A DNA stretch of 64,000 nucleotides from Sorangium cellulosum So0157-2 (GTDB lineage: Bacteria > Myxococcota_A > Polyangia > Polyangiales > Polyangiaceae). This document shows, in pieces, positions 18,619 through 25,266 of this stretch; the stretch's first letter is position 1; the number at the start of each line of letters is the position of its first letter. The notes below the pieces were generated by a model. The model did not search any database. It saw only the letters and a program-made list of their open reading frames with translations, and was not told the DNA's origin. The stretch is taken from contig NC_021658.1 in the NCBI RefSeq assembly GCF_000418325.1, forward strand, positions 9,562,001 through 9,626,000. Direction: 5' to 3'. The position numbers and the translations under genes are program-made.

Positions 18619-19713
18619 ATGAGGTACGCTGCGCGCGTGCTTGCCGCCCCTCCCGCCGCTCAGCCATGCCGCCGCGCGCGCCTGCTCGCCGCCGCGCTGC
18701 TCGCCGTGTGTGCCTGCCAGCCGGACGCCGCGCCGCCGGCCCACTCCTCCCAGGACGCCCCGCTGCACCCCGGCGCCGCGACGCCTTCGTCTCACGTCGC
18801 CGCCCCAGCTCCGCGGCCCGCGCCGGCGGCCGCGGACGACAGCGCGGCGCAGCCCGCGCAGAGGGCCGCGGGCGATCGCGCGCCGGATGCCGGCGCGGCG
18901 CGCGCATCGTCGCTCGACGGCAGGTCCCCCGTGAAGCTCGCGCCGCCGCCGTTCGGCCAGGCGCTCTTCCGGCCCGCGCCGGCCGGAAGCTCCGCCGCCC
19001 CGCGCCTCGTGAAGATCGCCGAGCAGAAGAACAAGATCACGGACGACGCGGCGTGGTTCACCGCGAACGGTCTGTCGTTGCCGACGCTGCAGGTGCCGAG
19101 CGCGGCCGCGGGCGAGGCGAGCGGCTCCCGCCCCCTCCCCTCCTTCGTCCCCGAGAGCTACCGCGATCAACCGCTCGTCAAGGCGATCGATCACGGCGAC
19201 CACCTCGCCCTGTTCTACGGCCCGAGCTTCGCCGCGGAGCGCTTCGTCGCGATCCTCGACGCGGCGCACAGGGTCGTCGCCTTCTTCGATTTCGAGAGCT
19301 TCCTCATGCCGCCCGAGATCGCCCCCAACGAGGCCGAGTTCGTGCGGGGCCACGTCGGCTGGGCCGTCGTCAAGGATGGCGTGCTCTACGTCTCATCGGG
19401 ACACAGGACGTACGCGGCCTCCTCGAAGGGCAAGAACGCTTACCTGTCAGCCATCGATCTCGCCTCCGGGCAGCTCCTCTGGCAGAGCGCGCCGCTCGTC
19501 TGCAATGCGGAGAACTTCGTCCTGCGCGGAGATCATCTCCTCTGCGGTTACGGCTTCACGGCCGAGCCGGATTTCCTCTATGTCCTCGAGCGCTCCACCG
19601 GCAAGGTGGTCTCGAAGCTGTCGCTGAAGAGCGGGCCTGCGTTCCTCGTCGAGAAGGACGGCAAGCTCTTCGTCCGCACCTACGACACGGATTACGTCTT
19701 CGAGATCCGCTGA
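18619..19713 (+). CDS. PQQ-like propeller lipoprotein
   Basis: 364 residues; ATG 18619. Signal with lipobox AVCACQ, low-complexity Ala/Pro linker to about residue 95, then a beta-rich domain. The C-terminal half shows propeller-like blades (AYLSAIDLASGQLLWQSAP; FLYVLERSTGKVVSKLSL). No quinone-binding residues recognised. Likely an exported protein with a structural or binding role. Confidence 0.75.
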   Translation: MRYAARVLAAPPAAQPCRRARLLAAALLAVCACQPDAAPPAHSSQDAPLHPGAATPSSHVAAPAPRPAPAAADDSAAQPAQRAAGDRAPDAGAARASSLDGRSPVKLAPPPFGQALFRPAPAGSSAAPRLVKIAEQKNKITDDAAWFTANGLSLPTLQVPSAAAGEASGSRPLPSFVPESYRDQPLVKAIDHGDHLALFYGPSFAAERFVAILDAAHRVVAFFDFESFLMPPEIAPNEAEFVRGHVGWAVVKDGVLYVSSGHRTYAASSKGKNAYLSAIDLASGQLLWQSAPLVCNAENFVLRGDHLLCGYGFTAEPDFLYVLERSTGKVVSKLSLKSGPAFLVEKDGKLFVRTYDTDYVFEIR

Positions 19714-20261
19714 GCGGCGCTCGGGACGCGGCCGGCGCGCCCGCTGACGGCCGGCCCGATGCGCGGCCGCGCGAGCGGCGCGCTCGCTCCCCTGGTGCCG
19801 CCCAGCGCCGGGGCGACGCGCCGTGCGCACCTGCTCCCGATCGGCACGGCTGCGGCGCGGCGGGCGAACCACCGAGTCGCTCGGCGCGATCGAAGGCCCG
19901 CTGCGATGGTCAGCCCCCGCGCCAGGCGCGGTCGAGCTCGTTCGCCTCGCGCTACCTCGATTTCCCAGACCGGACGGGCGGGTGGCATTCCGAGGAGATG
20001 TGACGGAACGACGCGAGATGCCCCGCGTGTCGCAAACTGCCCCAGCGGAGGACGCTCCGTCGCTCCTCGCCACGCTCCCGGCGCCAGCCTGGAGATCCAC
20101 GACGGACGCAAGAACCTGCGCCTGTCGCGCAGAGCTTGCGCCGCCCTGACCCGACCCGGCGCTGCTCGACCGCGGAGCTCGCCGCCCGCGGCTGCCGCAC
20201 GCCGGAGCGACCGTGGCAGCGAACTTGCTACCTGCTCACTTCAGGCACACACGAGGTGTTC
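19714..20261. other. gene-free spacer
   Basis: About 550 bp with no ORF that looks coding on either strand and no repeat or hairpin that stood out. Confidence 0.4.
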
Positions 20262-20417
20262 ATGGTCGCGAAGAACAACCACTCGGAACCTGCGCCGCAC
20301 CGGGCGACCGCGCAGATGCTCGCGAGGCCGGGGCAGTACCTGGTGCCCACGTCAGACACCCCGCACATGTACTTGAATCGGCCGGTACGAATCAGCGATT
20401 CACATCGACTGCAGTGA
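20262..20417 (+). CDS. small hypothetical protein, 51 residues
   Basis: ATG 20262 has GAGGTG about 4 bases upstream. The protein (MVAKNNHSEPAPHRATAQML, ending in ISDSHRLQ) has a natural-looking composition and mostly G/C third positions at its start. It lies 34 bp before the RaiA/cold-shock gene on the same strand. Not recognised; could be spurious. Confidence 0.45.
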   Translation: MVAKNNHSEPAPHRATAQMLARPGQYLVPTSDTPHMYLNRPVRISDSHRLQ

Positions 20418-20451
20418 CGCGTCCCAGCGACGCAGGATGAAAGGAGCGAGC

Positions 20452-21027
20452 ATGCAAGTGGAGCTCACCTTCCGACACATCGACAAAAGCCCCTCGCTCG
20501 AGGAGCTGATCCGGGAGCAAGCGAACAAGATCCAGCGGTTCAACGACCACATCAACAGCTGCGCCGTGGTCGTCGAGCGCGACCACGCGAGCCAGGGCAC
20601 GGGCGGCGAGTACCGCGTGCGCGTCGATCTCCACGTCGCCGGCAAGCACGAGATCGTGAGCGAGGAGCGGGCCGCGAGGAACCTGCTGCCCACGGCGGTG
20701 CGCGACGTCTTCCAGCGCGCCGGCCGCCAGCTGAAGAAGCTCGCGAGCGAGCAGCGGAGCGAGGTGAAGTCCCACCCGGCGCAAGACACGGCAGGCGTCA
20801 TTACCAAGCTGTTCAACGACTACGGGTTCATCACGACGATCGATGGTCGGGAGATCTATTTTCACGAGCGGAGCATCGTGTCGGCGCCGTTCTCCGAGCT
20901 GAAGATCGGGATGGGCGTCGCCTACACGGAAGAGGACGGTGACGAGGGGCCCCAGGCGAGCACGGTGCGGATCGTGGACGCGCGCGGCGGCAACCGCGGT
21001 CGCGAGGAGATCCCTACGCTCAGCTAG
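20452..21027 (+). CDS. RaiA/HPF domain fused to a cold-shock domain
   Basis: 191 residues; AAAGGAG lies 5 bases before ATG 20452. Residues 1-105 match the ribosome-hibernation fold (MQVELTFRHIDKSPSLEELI, then VVERDHASQGTGGEYRVRVDLHV). Residues about 115-180 form a cold-shock/S1-like domain: GVITKLFNDYGFITTIDGREIYFHERS has the RNP1-type FGFI and RNP2-type FHxS positions in altered form. Likely a cytoplasmic stress factor binding ribosomes and RNA. Seen: both domains. Inferred: role in dormancy. Confidence 0.88.
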   Translation: MQVELTFRHIDKSPSLEELIREQANKIQRFNDHINSCAVVVERDHASQGTGGEYRVRVDLHVAGKHEIVSEERAARNLLPTAVRDVFQRAGRQLKKLASEQRSEVKSHPAQDTAGVITKLFNDYGFITTIDGREIYFHERSIVSAPFSELKIGMGVAYTEEDGDEGPQASTVRIVDARGGNRGREEIPTLS

Positions 21028-21044
21028 CCCCGAGCGAAGAGGTC

Positions 21045-21077
21045 GCGGGGCTCGTGCGCGCGGCGCGCGAGCCCCGC
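21045..21077. terminator. hairpin between convergent genes
   Basis: 10-bp stem GCGGGGCTCG/CGAGCCCCGC between the stops of the cold-shock fusion and the convergent kinase. The U-tract is weak, so it may be a bidirectional terminator without being a clear Rho-independent one. Confidence 0.5.
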
Positions 21078-21103
21078 TGTCGCTCGTTCCCCGCGGCGAG
21101 CGG

Positions 21104-23302
21104 CTATATCGTCGTGCCGCGCGGCAACGGCGGGAGAGGCGCCGGCGGGGGCGTCGAGTCCAGCGGGGGCTCGGCCGGCGGCGTCGCGATCTCCTCCGTC
21201 TCTTCCTGTACAGGGACCGCGTCCCCGTCCCGGGGCGGATCGGGCTGCGGCTGCGCTCTGGGCTGCCGCATGACGCACTCCTCGCGCTGCCGCTCGAGCG
21301 CGTCGATCCGCTCGGAGGCCTCGTCGAGCTTGCGCTCGAGCCAGCCCACGCGCGCGGACTCACGCCGCAGCTCCGAGAGCGCCGTCCTGAGATCGTGATC
21401 TCTCGAGCGGAGGGCGGCCCTCACCCGCTCGCGCTCGCTCTCGGCCTGATCGAGCCGCGCCGCCAGGCGCTCGCGGTCGCTCTCGAGGCCGGCGATCTCG
21501 CGCTCCAGCGCGCTCTTCGACTGCTCGTAGCGCGCGTCGGCCTCGGCCTTCGCGGCGGCCGCGGCCTGGGCCGCGCGCCTCGCCCGGAGCTCGGCGTTCT
21601 CGGCCAGGCGCTTTGCCTCGGTCATCGACTCCTTGGCAGAGTTGGCGCTCTTCGCGTCGTCGCTCGCCTTCATCGCCAGGGCGAGCGCCTCCTCGGTCGC
21701 GCGCTGCGCCTCGCTCATCTTCGCGAGCGCCTCCTGCGCCGAGGCGTTCGCGGCCGCCTCGAGGCGGCTGTGCTCGCGCGCGGCGCGCTCGGCGGCCTCC
21801 GCCGTCTTGCGCGCTCGCGTCGCGTGCATCCAGAACACGGTGGTCGTCGCGACCATCCCCATCAGGACCACCACGCCGAGGGCGAGCAGCACCCGCGTGA
21901 GGCGCTCGCGGCGCGCCTCCGCGGCGACGGCCGCGTCGAGGAAGCTGCGCTCTAGGCCGGAGAGATCGTCGATGTCCCGGGCCCAGGCGGACAGCTCGTG
22001 CAGCGCCTTGCCGCGCGGCAAGAGCCCCGGCGCCCTGCCGCCGGCGACCCACCTCGAGAGCGCCTCGTCGAGCTCCTTCTTCGCCCGGCCGAGCCGGTGA
22101 AGCGCGCTGGCCACCTCCGCCATGCGCGGCCGCGCCTCGGGCTCGAACGCCAGCACCCGGTGGATGAGGGCGACGAGATCGGGCGGCGTGACGGCGCTCA
22201 TCGGGGGCGGCCACGCCGCGCTCGGCGCGTCGGGCGTCCGCCCCTCGAGCAGCTCATAGAGGATGACGCCGAGGGAGTAGACATCCGCCTTGACGTCGAC
22301 GCTCCCGGAGTGGCGCTCCTGCTCTGGCGCCATGTAGCTCCTCGTCCCGAGGCCCCACACGCCCTCTTGCGTGAACGGCATCGTGGGCTGTCCCGCGCCC
22401 TCGCTCTGCGGCGCGGGCGCGCCGGGCTCGATCGACGCGCGCGACCCGCGCGCCGACGCGGAGGAGACCGCGTCGGACGGGACCGCGACCGGCGCGGGGT
22501 TGATCGCGGGCCGGCCGATGCTCACGACGGGGAGGCTCCGGAGCGCGTCGTCCTCGTGGGCCTCGCCCTCCGGCGTGGCGCCCGCGCGGCCCAGGGCGCT
22601 CTCTGACGTGGCGCTCGCGCCGCCCAGGGCGCTCGCTGGGCCGGTCGCGGCGCCCATCGTCGGCGCCGGCCGCGTCGAGAGCTCGGTGCGGATCGTGGGC
22701 ACGGACGCGGGCGCCAGCGAGCCTCTCCCCTCGAGCTCCAGCACCTCGGGGAGACCCCCCCAGAGGACCTTCGCGATGCCGAAATCGAGGATCTTGACGC
22801 GGCTGCCCCCGGGCGCGAGCTCGTCGTCGACCACCATGATGTTCTCCGGCTTCAGATCGCGGTGGACGACCTTGGACGCGTGGGCCGCGGCCATGGCCGA
22901 CGCGATCTGGTAGCCGAGCCGCACCACCTGCCGCGGCCGATCCGCGGGCGCCACGGCCTGCACCCAGTCGCGCAGCCCCCGGCCGTCGAGGTACTCCATC
23001 ACGATGTAGGGCGAGCCGTCCTCGAGCTCGCCGGAGTCGAAGACGCGGACGATTCCCGGGTGGTTGATGATGTTGACGGCGATCGCCTCCTGCCGGAAGC
23101 GGGCCACGACGTCCGGCCGGCGGGCGTAGTCGCCGAGCAGCACCTTGATCGCCGCCCGCGCCCGCGTCTTCGGGTGCCGCGCCCGGAACACCCGCCCCAT
23201 CCCGCCGCGGCCGAGCTCGCCCTCGATGAGCCAGCCGCGCAGGACCGCGGGGAACGGCGCGAGCTCGTCCTCGATGCGGTCGGGCGTCGGACACATCACC
23301 AT
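21104..23302 (-). CDS. Ser/Thr protein kinase with large insert and coiled coil
   Basis: 732 residues. Kinase motifs: GELGRGGMG, AIKVL, HRDLKPENI, DFGIAKVLW and YMAPEQ. About 150 residues lie between DFG and APE, far more than the usual 20-30; the insert is Ala/Pro/Ser-rich. A hydrophobic helix (LLALGVVVLMGMVATTTVFW) follows at about residue 475, then some 170 residues of Ala/Glu/Arg-rich coiled coil and a Pro-rich end. So: cytoplasmic kinase, one membrane crossing, long extracytoplasmic coiled coil. AGGATGG lies upstream of ATG 23302. Confidence 0.92.
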   Translation of the reverse strand: MVMCPTPDRIEDELAPFPAVLRGWLIEGELGRGGMGRVFRARHPKTRARAAIKVLLGDYARRPDVVARFRQEAIAVNIINHPGIVRVFDSGELEDGSPYIVMEYLDGRGLRDWVQAVAPADRPRQVVRLGYQIASAMAAAHASKVVHRDLKPENIMVVDDELAPGGSRVKILDFGIAKVLWGGLPEVLELEGRGSLAPASVPTIRTELSTRPAPTMGAATGPASALGGASATSESALGRAGATPEGEAHEDDALRSLPVVSIGRPAINPAPVAVPSDAVSSASARGSRASIEPGAPAPQSEGAGQPTMPFTQEGVWGLGTRSYMAPEQERHSGSVDVKADVYSLGVILYELLEGRTPDAPSAAWPPPMSAVTPPDLVALIHRVLAFEPEARPRMAEVASALHRLGRAKKELDEALSRWVAGGRAPGLLPRGKALHELSAWARDIDDLSGLERSFLDAAVAAEARRERLTRVLLALGVVVLMGMVATTTVFWMHATRARKTAEAAERAAREHSRLEAAANASAQEALAKMSEAQRATEEALALAMKASDDAKSANSAKESMTEAKRLAENAELRARRAAQAAAAAKAEADARYEQSKSALEREIAGLESDRERLAARLDQAESERERVRAALRSRDHDLRTALSELRRESARVGWLERKLDEASERIDALERQREECVMRQPRAQPQPDPPRDGDAVPVQEETEEIATPPAEPPLDSTPPPAPLPPLPRGTTI

Positions 23303-23416
23303 GCCCGACCATCCTGCACCTGCCCGCCCGGCGGCGGAAGCCCCGACGCGCGCCGGCGCGCCCGACGACTCGCCCGTGAGGCGGCGTCATGATCGCGCCG
23401 GCGCGCGGGGCGCGGG

Positions 23417-23935
23417 TCATCCCGCGCTCGCGCAGTAGCCTGCCCACACCTCCGGGATACGCCGCTCGCTGAGGCCCAGGACGGGCGCCGGGGGCAGCCA
23501 CTTCGGCTTCACCGGGGCGCGGAGCAGCTTCATGCCGGCCTGCTCCGGCGTCCGGCCCCGCTTCATCGTGTTGCACGCGTAACACGAGGCCACGATGTTG
23601 TCCCAGACGGTCTTGCCGCCCTGCACGCGCGGGATGACGTGATCATAGTTGAGCTCGCGTGCCTCCTTCTTCACGCCGCAGTACTGGCAGCGGAAGCCGT
23701 CGCGCAGCAGGACGTTGGTCCTCGAGAACTTCACGCCGCGCTTCATCCCCAGCGTCGGCCGCTTCAGCCGCGCCACCGCGGGCGCCTTGATCGAGAGCGA
23801 CGGCGACCGGATGACGTCGTCGTACTCCTCGATGATCTCCACCTTGCCCAGGAAGCTCATCGTGACAGCGGTCTGCCACGGGATGACCTTATGGGGCACC
23901 ATCCATGGCGTCAAAAGCAGCGTCTGCGCGGTCAT
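23417..23935 (-). CDS. HNH endonuclease
   Basis: 172 residues; GAGGTG lies 5 bases before ATG 23935. HNH nuclease fold with two Cys pairs (CQYCG and CYACN) and the core LNYDHVIPRVQGGKTVWDNIV, with His and Asn in the expected places. It begins 61 bp after the last gene of the minus-strand tRNA array and may be co-transcribed with it. HNH proteins of this type are widespread in free-living bacteria with unknown targets; whether this one cuts DNA or RNA cannot be told. Confidence 0.88.
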   Translation of the reverse strand: MTAQTLLLTPWMVPHKVIPWQTAVTMSFLGKVEIIEEYDDVIRSPSLSIKAPAVARLKRPTLGMKRGVKFSRTNVLLRDGFRCQYCGVKKEARELNYDHVIPRVQGGKTVWDNIVASCYACNTMKRGRTPEQAGMKLLRAPVKPKWLPPAPVLGLSERRIPEVWAGYCASAG

Positions 23936-23995
23936 GGCCCACCTCGTTATCGTCTCTTTCTCTTCATGATGTCGCTCCAGGTCACGTGCGATCGG

Positions 23996-24068
23996 TGCCC
24001 GGGGAGGGAGTCGAACCCCCAGTAGGCTGGGTCTAAGCCAGCAGCGTTTGCCGTTTCGCCACCCGGGC
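23996..24068 (-). tRNA. tRNA-Leu(UAG), short variable loop
   Basis: 73 nt. Acceptor GCCCGGG/CCCGGGC with A73, anticodon stem GCTGG/CCAGC with loop CTTAGAC (anticodon UAG), T-loop TTCGACT. The D and T arms look leucine-like, but the variable region is only 5 nt (CTACT), while leucine tRNAs normally have a long variable arm. CCA is not encoded. Confidence 0.8.
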
Positions 24069-24072
24069 AGGG

Positions 24073-24154
24073 TGTCACCGGTGGGACTCGAACCCACATA
24101 CCCCGAAGGGCGCAGGATCTCAGCCTGCCACGTATGCCGTTCCGTCACGGTGAC
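24073..24154 (-). tRNA. tRNA-Leu(GAG)
   Basis: 82 nt. Acceptor GTCACCG/CGGTGAC, A73, anticodon loop CTGAGAT (GAG), and a normal long variable arm (GCCCTTCGGGGTAT). Only 4 nt separate it from the next tRNA. Confidence 0.93.
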
Positions 24155-24169
24155 GTCCGCGCGCCGCGG

Positions 24170-24243
24170 TCTGGGTGAGAGGATTCGAACCTCCAGCCCA
24201 CGGCTCCCCGAGCCGGTGCTCTACCAGGTTGAGCCACACCCAG
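24170..24243 (-). tRNA. tRNA-Pro(GGG)
   Basis: 74 nt. Acceptor CTGGGTG/CACCCAG, A73, D-stem GCTC/GAGC, anticodon loop TCGGGGA (GGG), T-loop TTCGAAT. One mismatch at the top of the anticodon stem. Confidence 0.9.
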
Positions 24244-24269
24244 AAATCTGTCGTTGCGCTCAGGGATGG

Positions 24270-24340
24270 AGCGGTGGAGGAGAATCGAACTCCCGTCGCG
24301 AGCTTGGCACGCTCGCACTCTACCTTTGAGCTACCACCGC
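24270..24340 (-). tRNA. tRNA-Gly(GCC)
   Basis: 71 nt. Acceptor GCGGTGG/CCACCGC, U73, anticodon loop GTGCCAA (GCC), T-loop TTCGATT. CCA is encoded directly after position 73. Confidence 0.93.
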
Positions 24341-24353
24341 AGGTTACGCAGAA

Positions 24354-24422
24354 AAAAGGAGGCGGGCCGCCGGGCGCCGCGCGCAACCGCACGAAGTGCG
24401 GCACGCCGGCCGGCGGCCCGCC
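24354..24422 (-). terminator. long structured hairpin with U-tract inside the tRNA array
   Basis: 13-bp perfect stem (24361-24373 with 24410-24422, GGCGGGCCGCCGG/CCGGCGGCCCGCC). An inner 6-bp hairpin CCGCAC-GAA-GTGCGG lies at 24387-24401. On the minus strand the stem is followed by CTCCTTTTTTC, so it can act as a Rho-independent terminator or be the end of a small RNA between tRNA-Ala and tRNA-Gly. Confidence 0.75.
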
Positions 24423-24507
24423 TCGGCGACGAGACGAACGGACGGGCAAGGGACGCCGTGGGGCACACGTAAAAGGTATGGTAACCCACCAGCTTCGGCC
24501 CGTCCGG

Positions 24508-24579
24508 TGGAGCGACGAGGGGTCGAACCTCGATCCCTGCCGTGCGAGGGCAGTGTTCTCCCGGTTGAACTATCACCCC
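24508..24579 (-). tRNA. tRNA-Ala(CGC)
   Basis: 72 nt. Anticodon stem CTGCC/GGCAG with loop CTCGCAC (CGC). The acceptor GGGGTGA/TCGCTCC contains a G3-U70 pair, the alanine identity mark, and A73. T-loop TTCGACC. Confidence 0.88.
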
Positions 24580-24734
24580 GGACCAGCGATCATCGCGTCA
24601 GATCTTCATCATCATCTCCTTGTGCATCCGACAGCGCTCCGTCGGTTTCTTTGGACCAAGCTCGCTCTTTTTGGAGGGAGCCGGATATTGAAGCAATCAA
24701 GCCGTTTCGCAGGAGCTCCGGAGAGCTCCCGAGG

Positions 24735-24806
24735 CGCCCCCGAGGAGGATCGAACTCCCCTCACCTGATCGACAATCAGGCTGCTTCACCAGATGCATAC
24801 GAGGGC
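24735..24806 (-). tRNA. tRNA-Asp(GUC)
   Basis: 72 nt. Acceptor GCCCTCG/CGGGGGC, G73 (aspartate identity), anticodon stem CCTGA/TCAGG with loop TTGTCGA (GUC), 4-nt variable loop, T-loop TTCGATC. Confidence 0.88.
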
Positions 24807-24813
24807 AAAGCGG

Positions 24814-24934
24814 CGCCGCCGGCGGGACTCGAACCCGCGACATCCTAAGTTACGGTAACCGTCCTCCTTCGGCCCGGGTCGGGCAAGCGGGCGGAGGACG
24901 GCGTAGGTGCTCTACCAGGCTGAGCTACAGCGGC
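24814..24934 (-). tRNA. tRNA or tRNA-like gene interrupted in the anticodon loop
   Basis: 121 nt. Acceptor GCCGCTG/CGGCGGC, D-stem GCTC/GAGC, T-arm GCGGG/CCCGC with loop TTCGAGT, and G73 are all normal. Between the anticodon-stem halves CCTAC and TTAGG lie 54 nt instead of 7. They include a 43-nt hairpin (24859-24901). Removing about 47 nt would leave a 74-nt tRNA, but no choice gives a U33, so the anticodon cannot be assigned. It may be an intron, an insertion or a Y-RNA-like design. Confidence 0.75.
24859..24901 (-). repeat. 43-nt hairpin element, copy A (inside a tRNA gene)
   Basis: Outer 9-bp stem CCGTCCTCC/GGAGGACGG and inner hairpin GCCCG-ACC-CGGGC. Same length and layout as copy B at 24953-24995. 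The outer stem differs at one base pair on both sides, so pairing is kept. Confidence 0.9.
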
Positions 24935-24940
24935 AAGGTC

Positions 24941-25008
24941 GGGATCCGAGGACCGTCGTCCTTCGGCCCGGGTCGGGCGATGGAGCGGACGACGGAGGGC
25001 AGGATCCC
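24941..25008 (-). ncRNA. spacer RNA structure with hairpin element copy B
   Basis: Between tRNA-Arg and the interrupted tRNA. Flanking 7-bp arms GGGATCC (24941-24947) and GGATCCC (25002-25008) can pair. Inside is the 43-nt hairpin 24953-24995, with outer stem CCGTCGTCC/GGACGACGG and inner GCCCG-ACC-CGGGC. Whether it is an independent RNA is unknown. Confidence 0.55.
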
Positions 25009-25010
25009 GG

Positions 25011-25082
25011 CGCCCCCGGCGGGACTCGAACCCGCATCGACCGGCTTCGTAGGCCGGCCCCTATCCGATCGGGCTCGGGGGC
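25011..25082 (-). tRNA. tRNA-Arg(ACG)
   Basis: 72 nt. Acceptor GCCCCCG/CGGGGGC, G73, anticodon stem CCGGC/GCCGG with loop CTACGAA (ACG, normally edited to ICG), T-arm GCGGG/CCCGC with TTCGAGT. Confidence 0.93.
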
Positions 25083-25092
25083 AGCTCCTGGG

Positions 25093-25195
25093 AGCGGGAC
25101 GCTGGAGTCGAACCACGAGAACTGTCCCTCGGCGGCCCGGGCGAGCCCGGGCAAATGATGAAGAACAGGTGCCATCCATCATGGCGGCGTCCCGC
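25093..25195 (-). ncRNA. tRNA-like RNA with expanded arm, candidate Y RNA
   Basis: 103 nt, just after the TROVE gene. A perfect 7-bp acceptor-like stem GCGGGAC/GTCCCGC closes it. A D-arm-like hairpin (GCC/GGC) and a T-arm with TTCGACT follow, but the T-stem is only about 3 bp. The anticodon arm is replaced by a larger structure: stem CTGTTC/GGACAG and an inner 7-bp hairpin GCCCGGG-CTCG-CCCGGGC. No anticodon can be read. This layout recalls bacterial YrlA RNAs, which mimic tRNA and bind Ro60/Rsr. The identity is inferred. Confidence 0.6.
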
Positions 25196-25198
25196 AGG

Positions 25199-25256
25199 AG
25201 GGGCGCCCGCGCGGCGCCCCGGCGTCGGACGGACGGGCCGGCGGAGCCCGTCCGTC
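25199..25256 (-). terminator. two hairpins after the TROVE stop codon
   Basis: 25228-25256: 11-bp stem GACGGACGGGC/GCCCGTCCGTC with 7-nt loop, starting 11 nt after the TROVE stop. A second hairpin follows (GGGGCGCC/GGCGCCCC, 25199-25220). No U-tract, so they could be processing, stability or attenuation structures between the mRNA and the downstream tRNA-like RNA. Confidence 0.55.
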
Positions 25257-25266
25257 ACGCTGTCTG

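Noticed and set aside
24880..24934. Group I or II intron in the interrupted tRNA
   Set aside because: The extra segment is under 60 nt, far too short for a self-splicing intron core.
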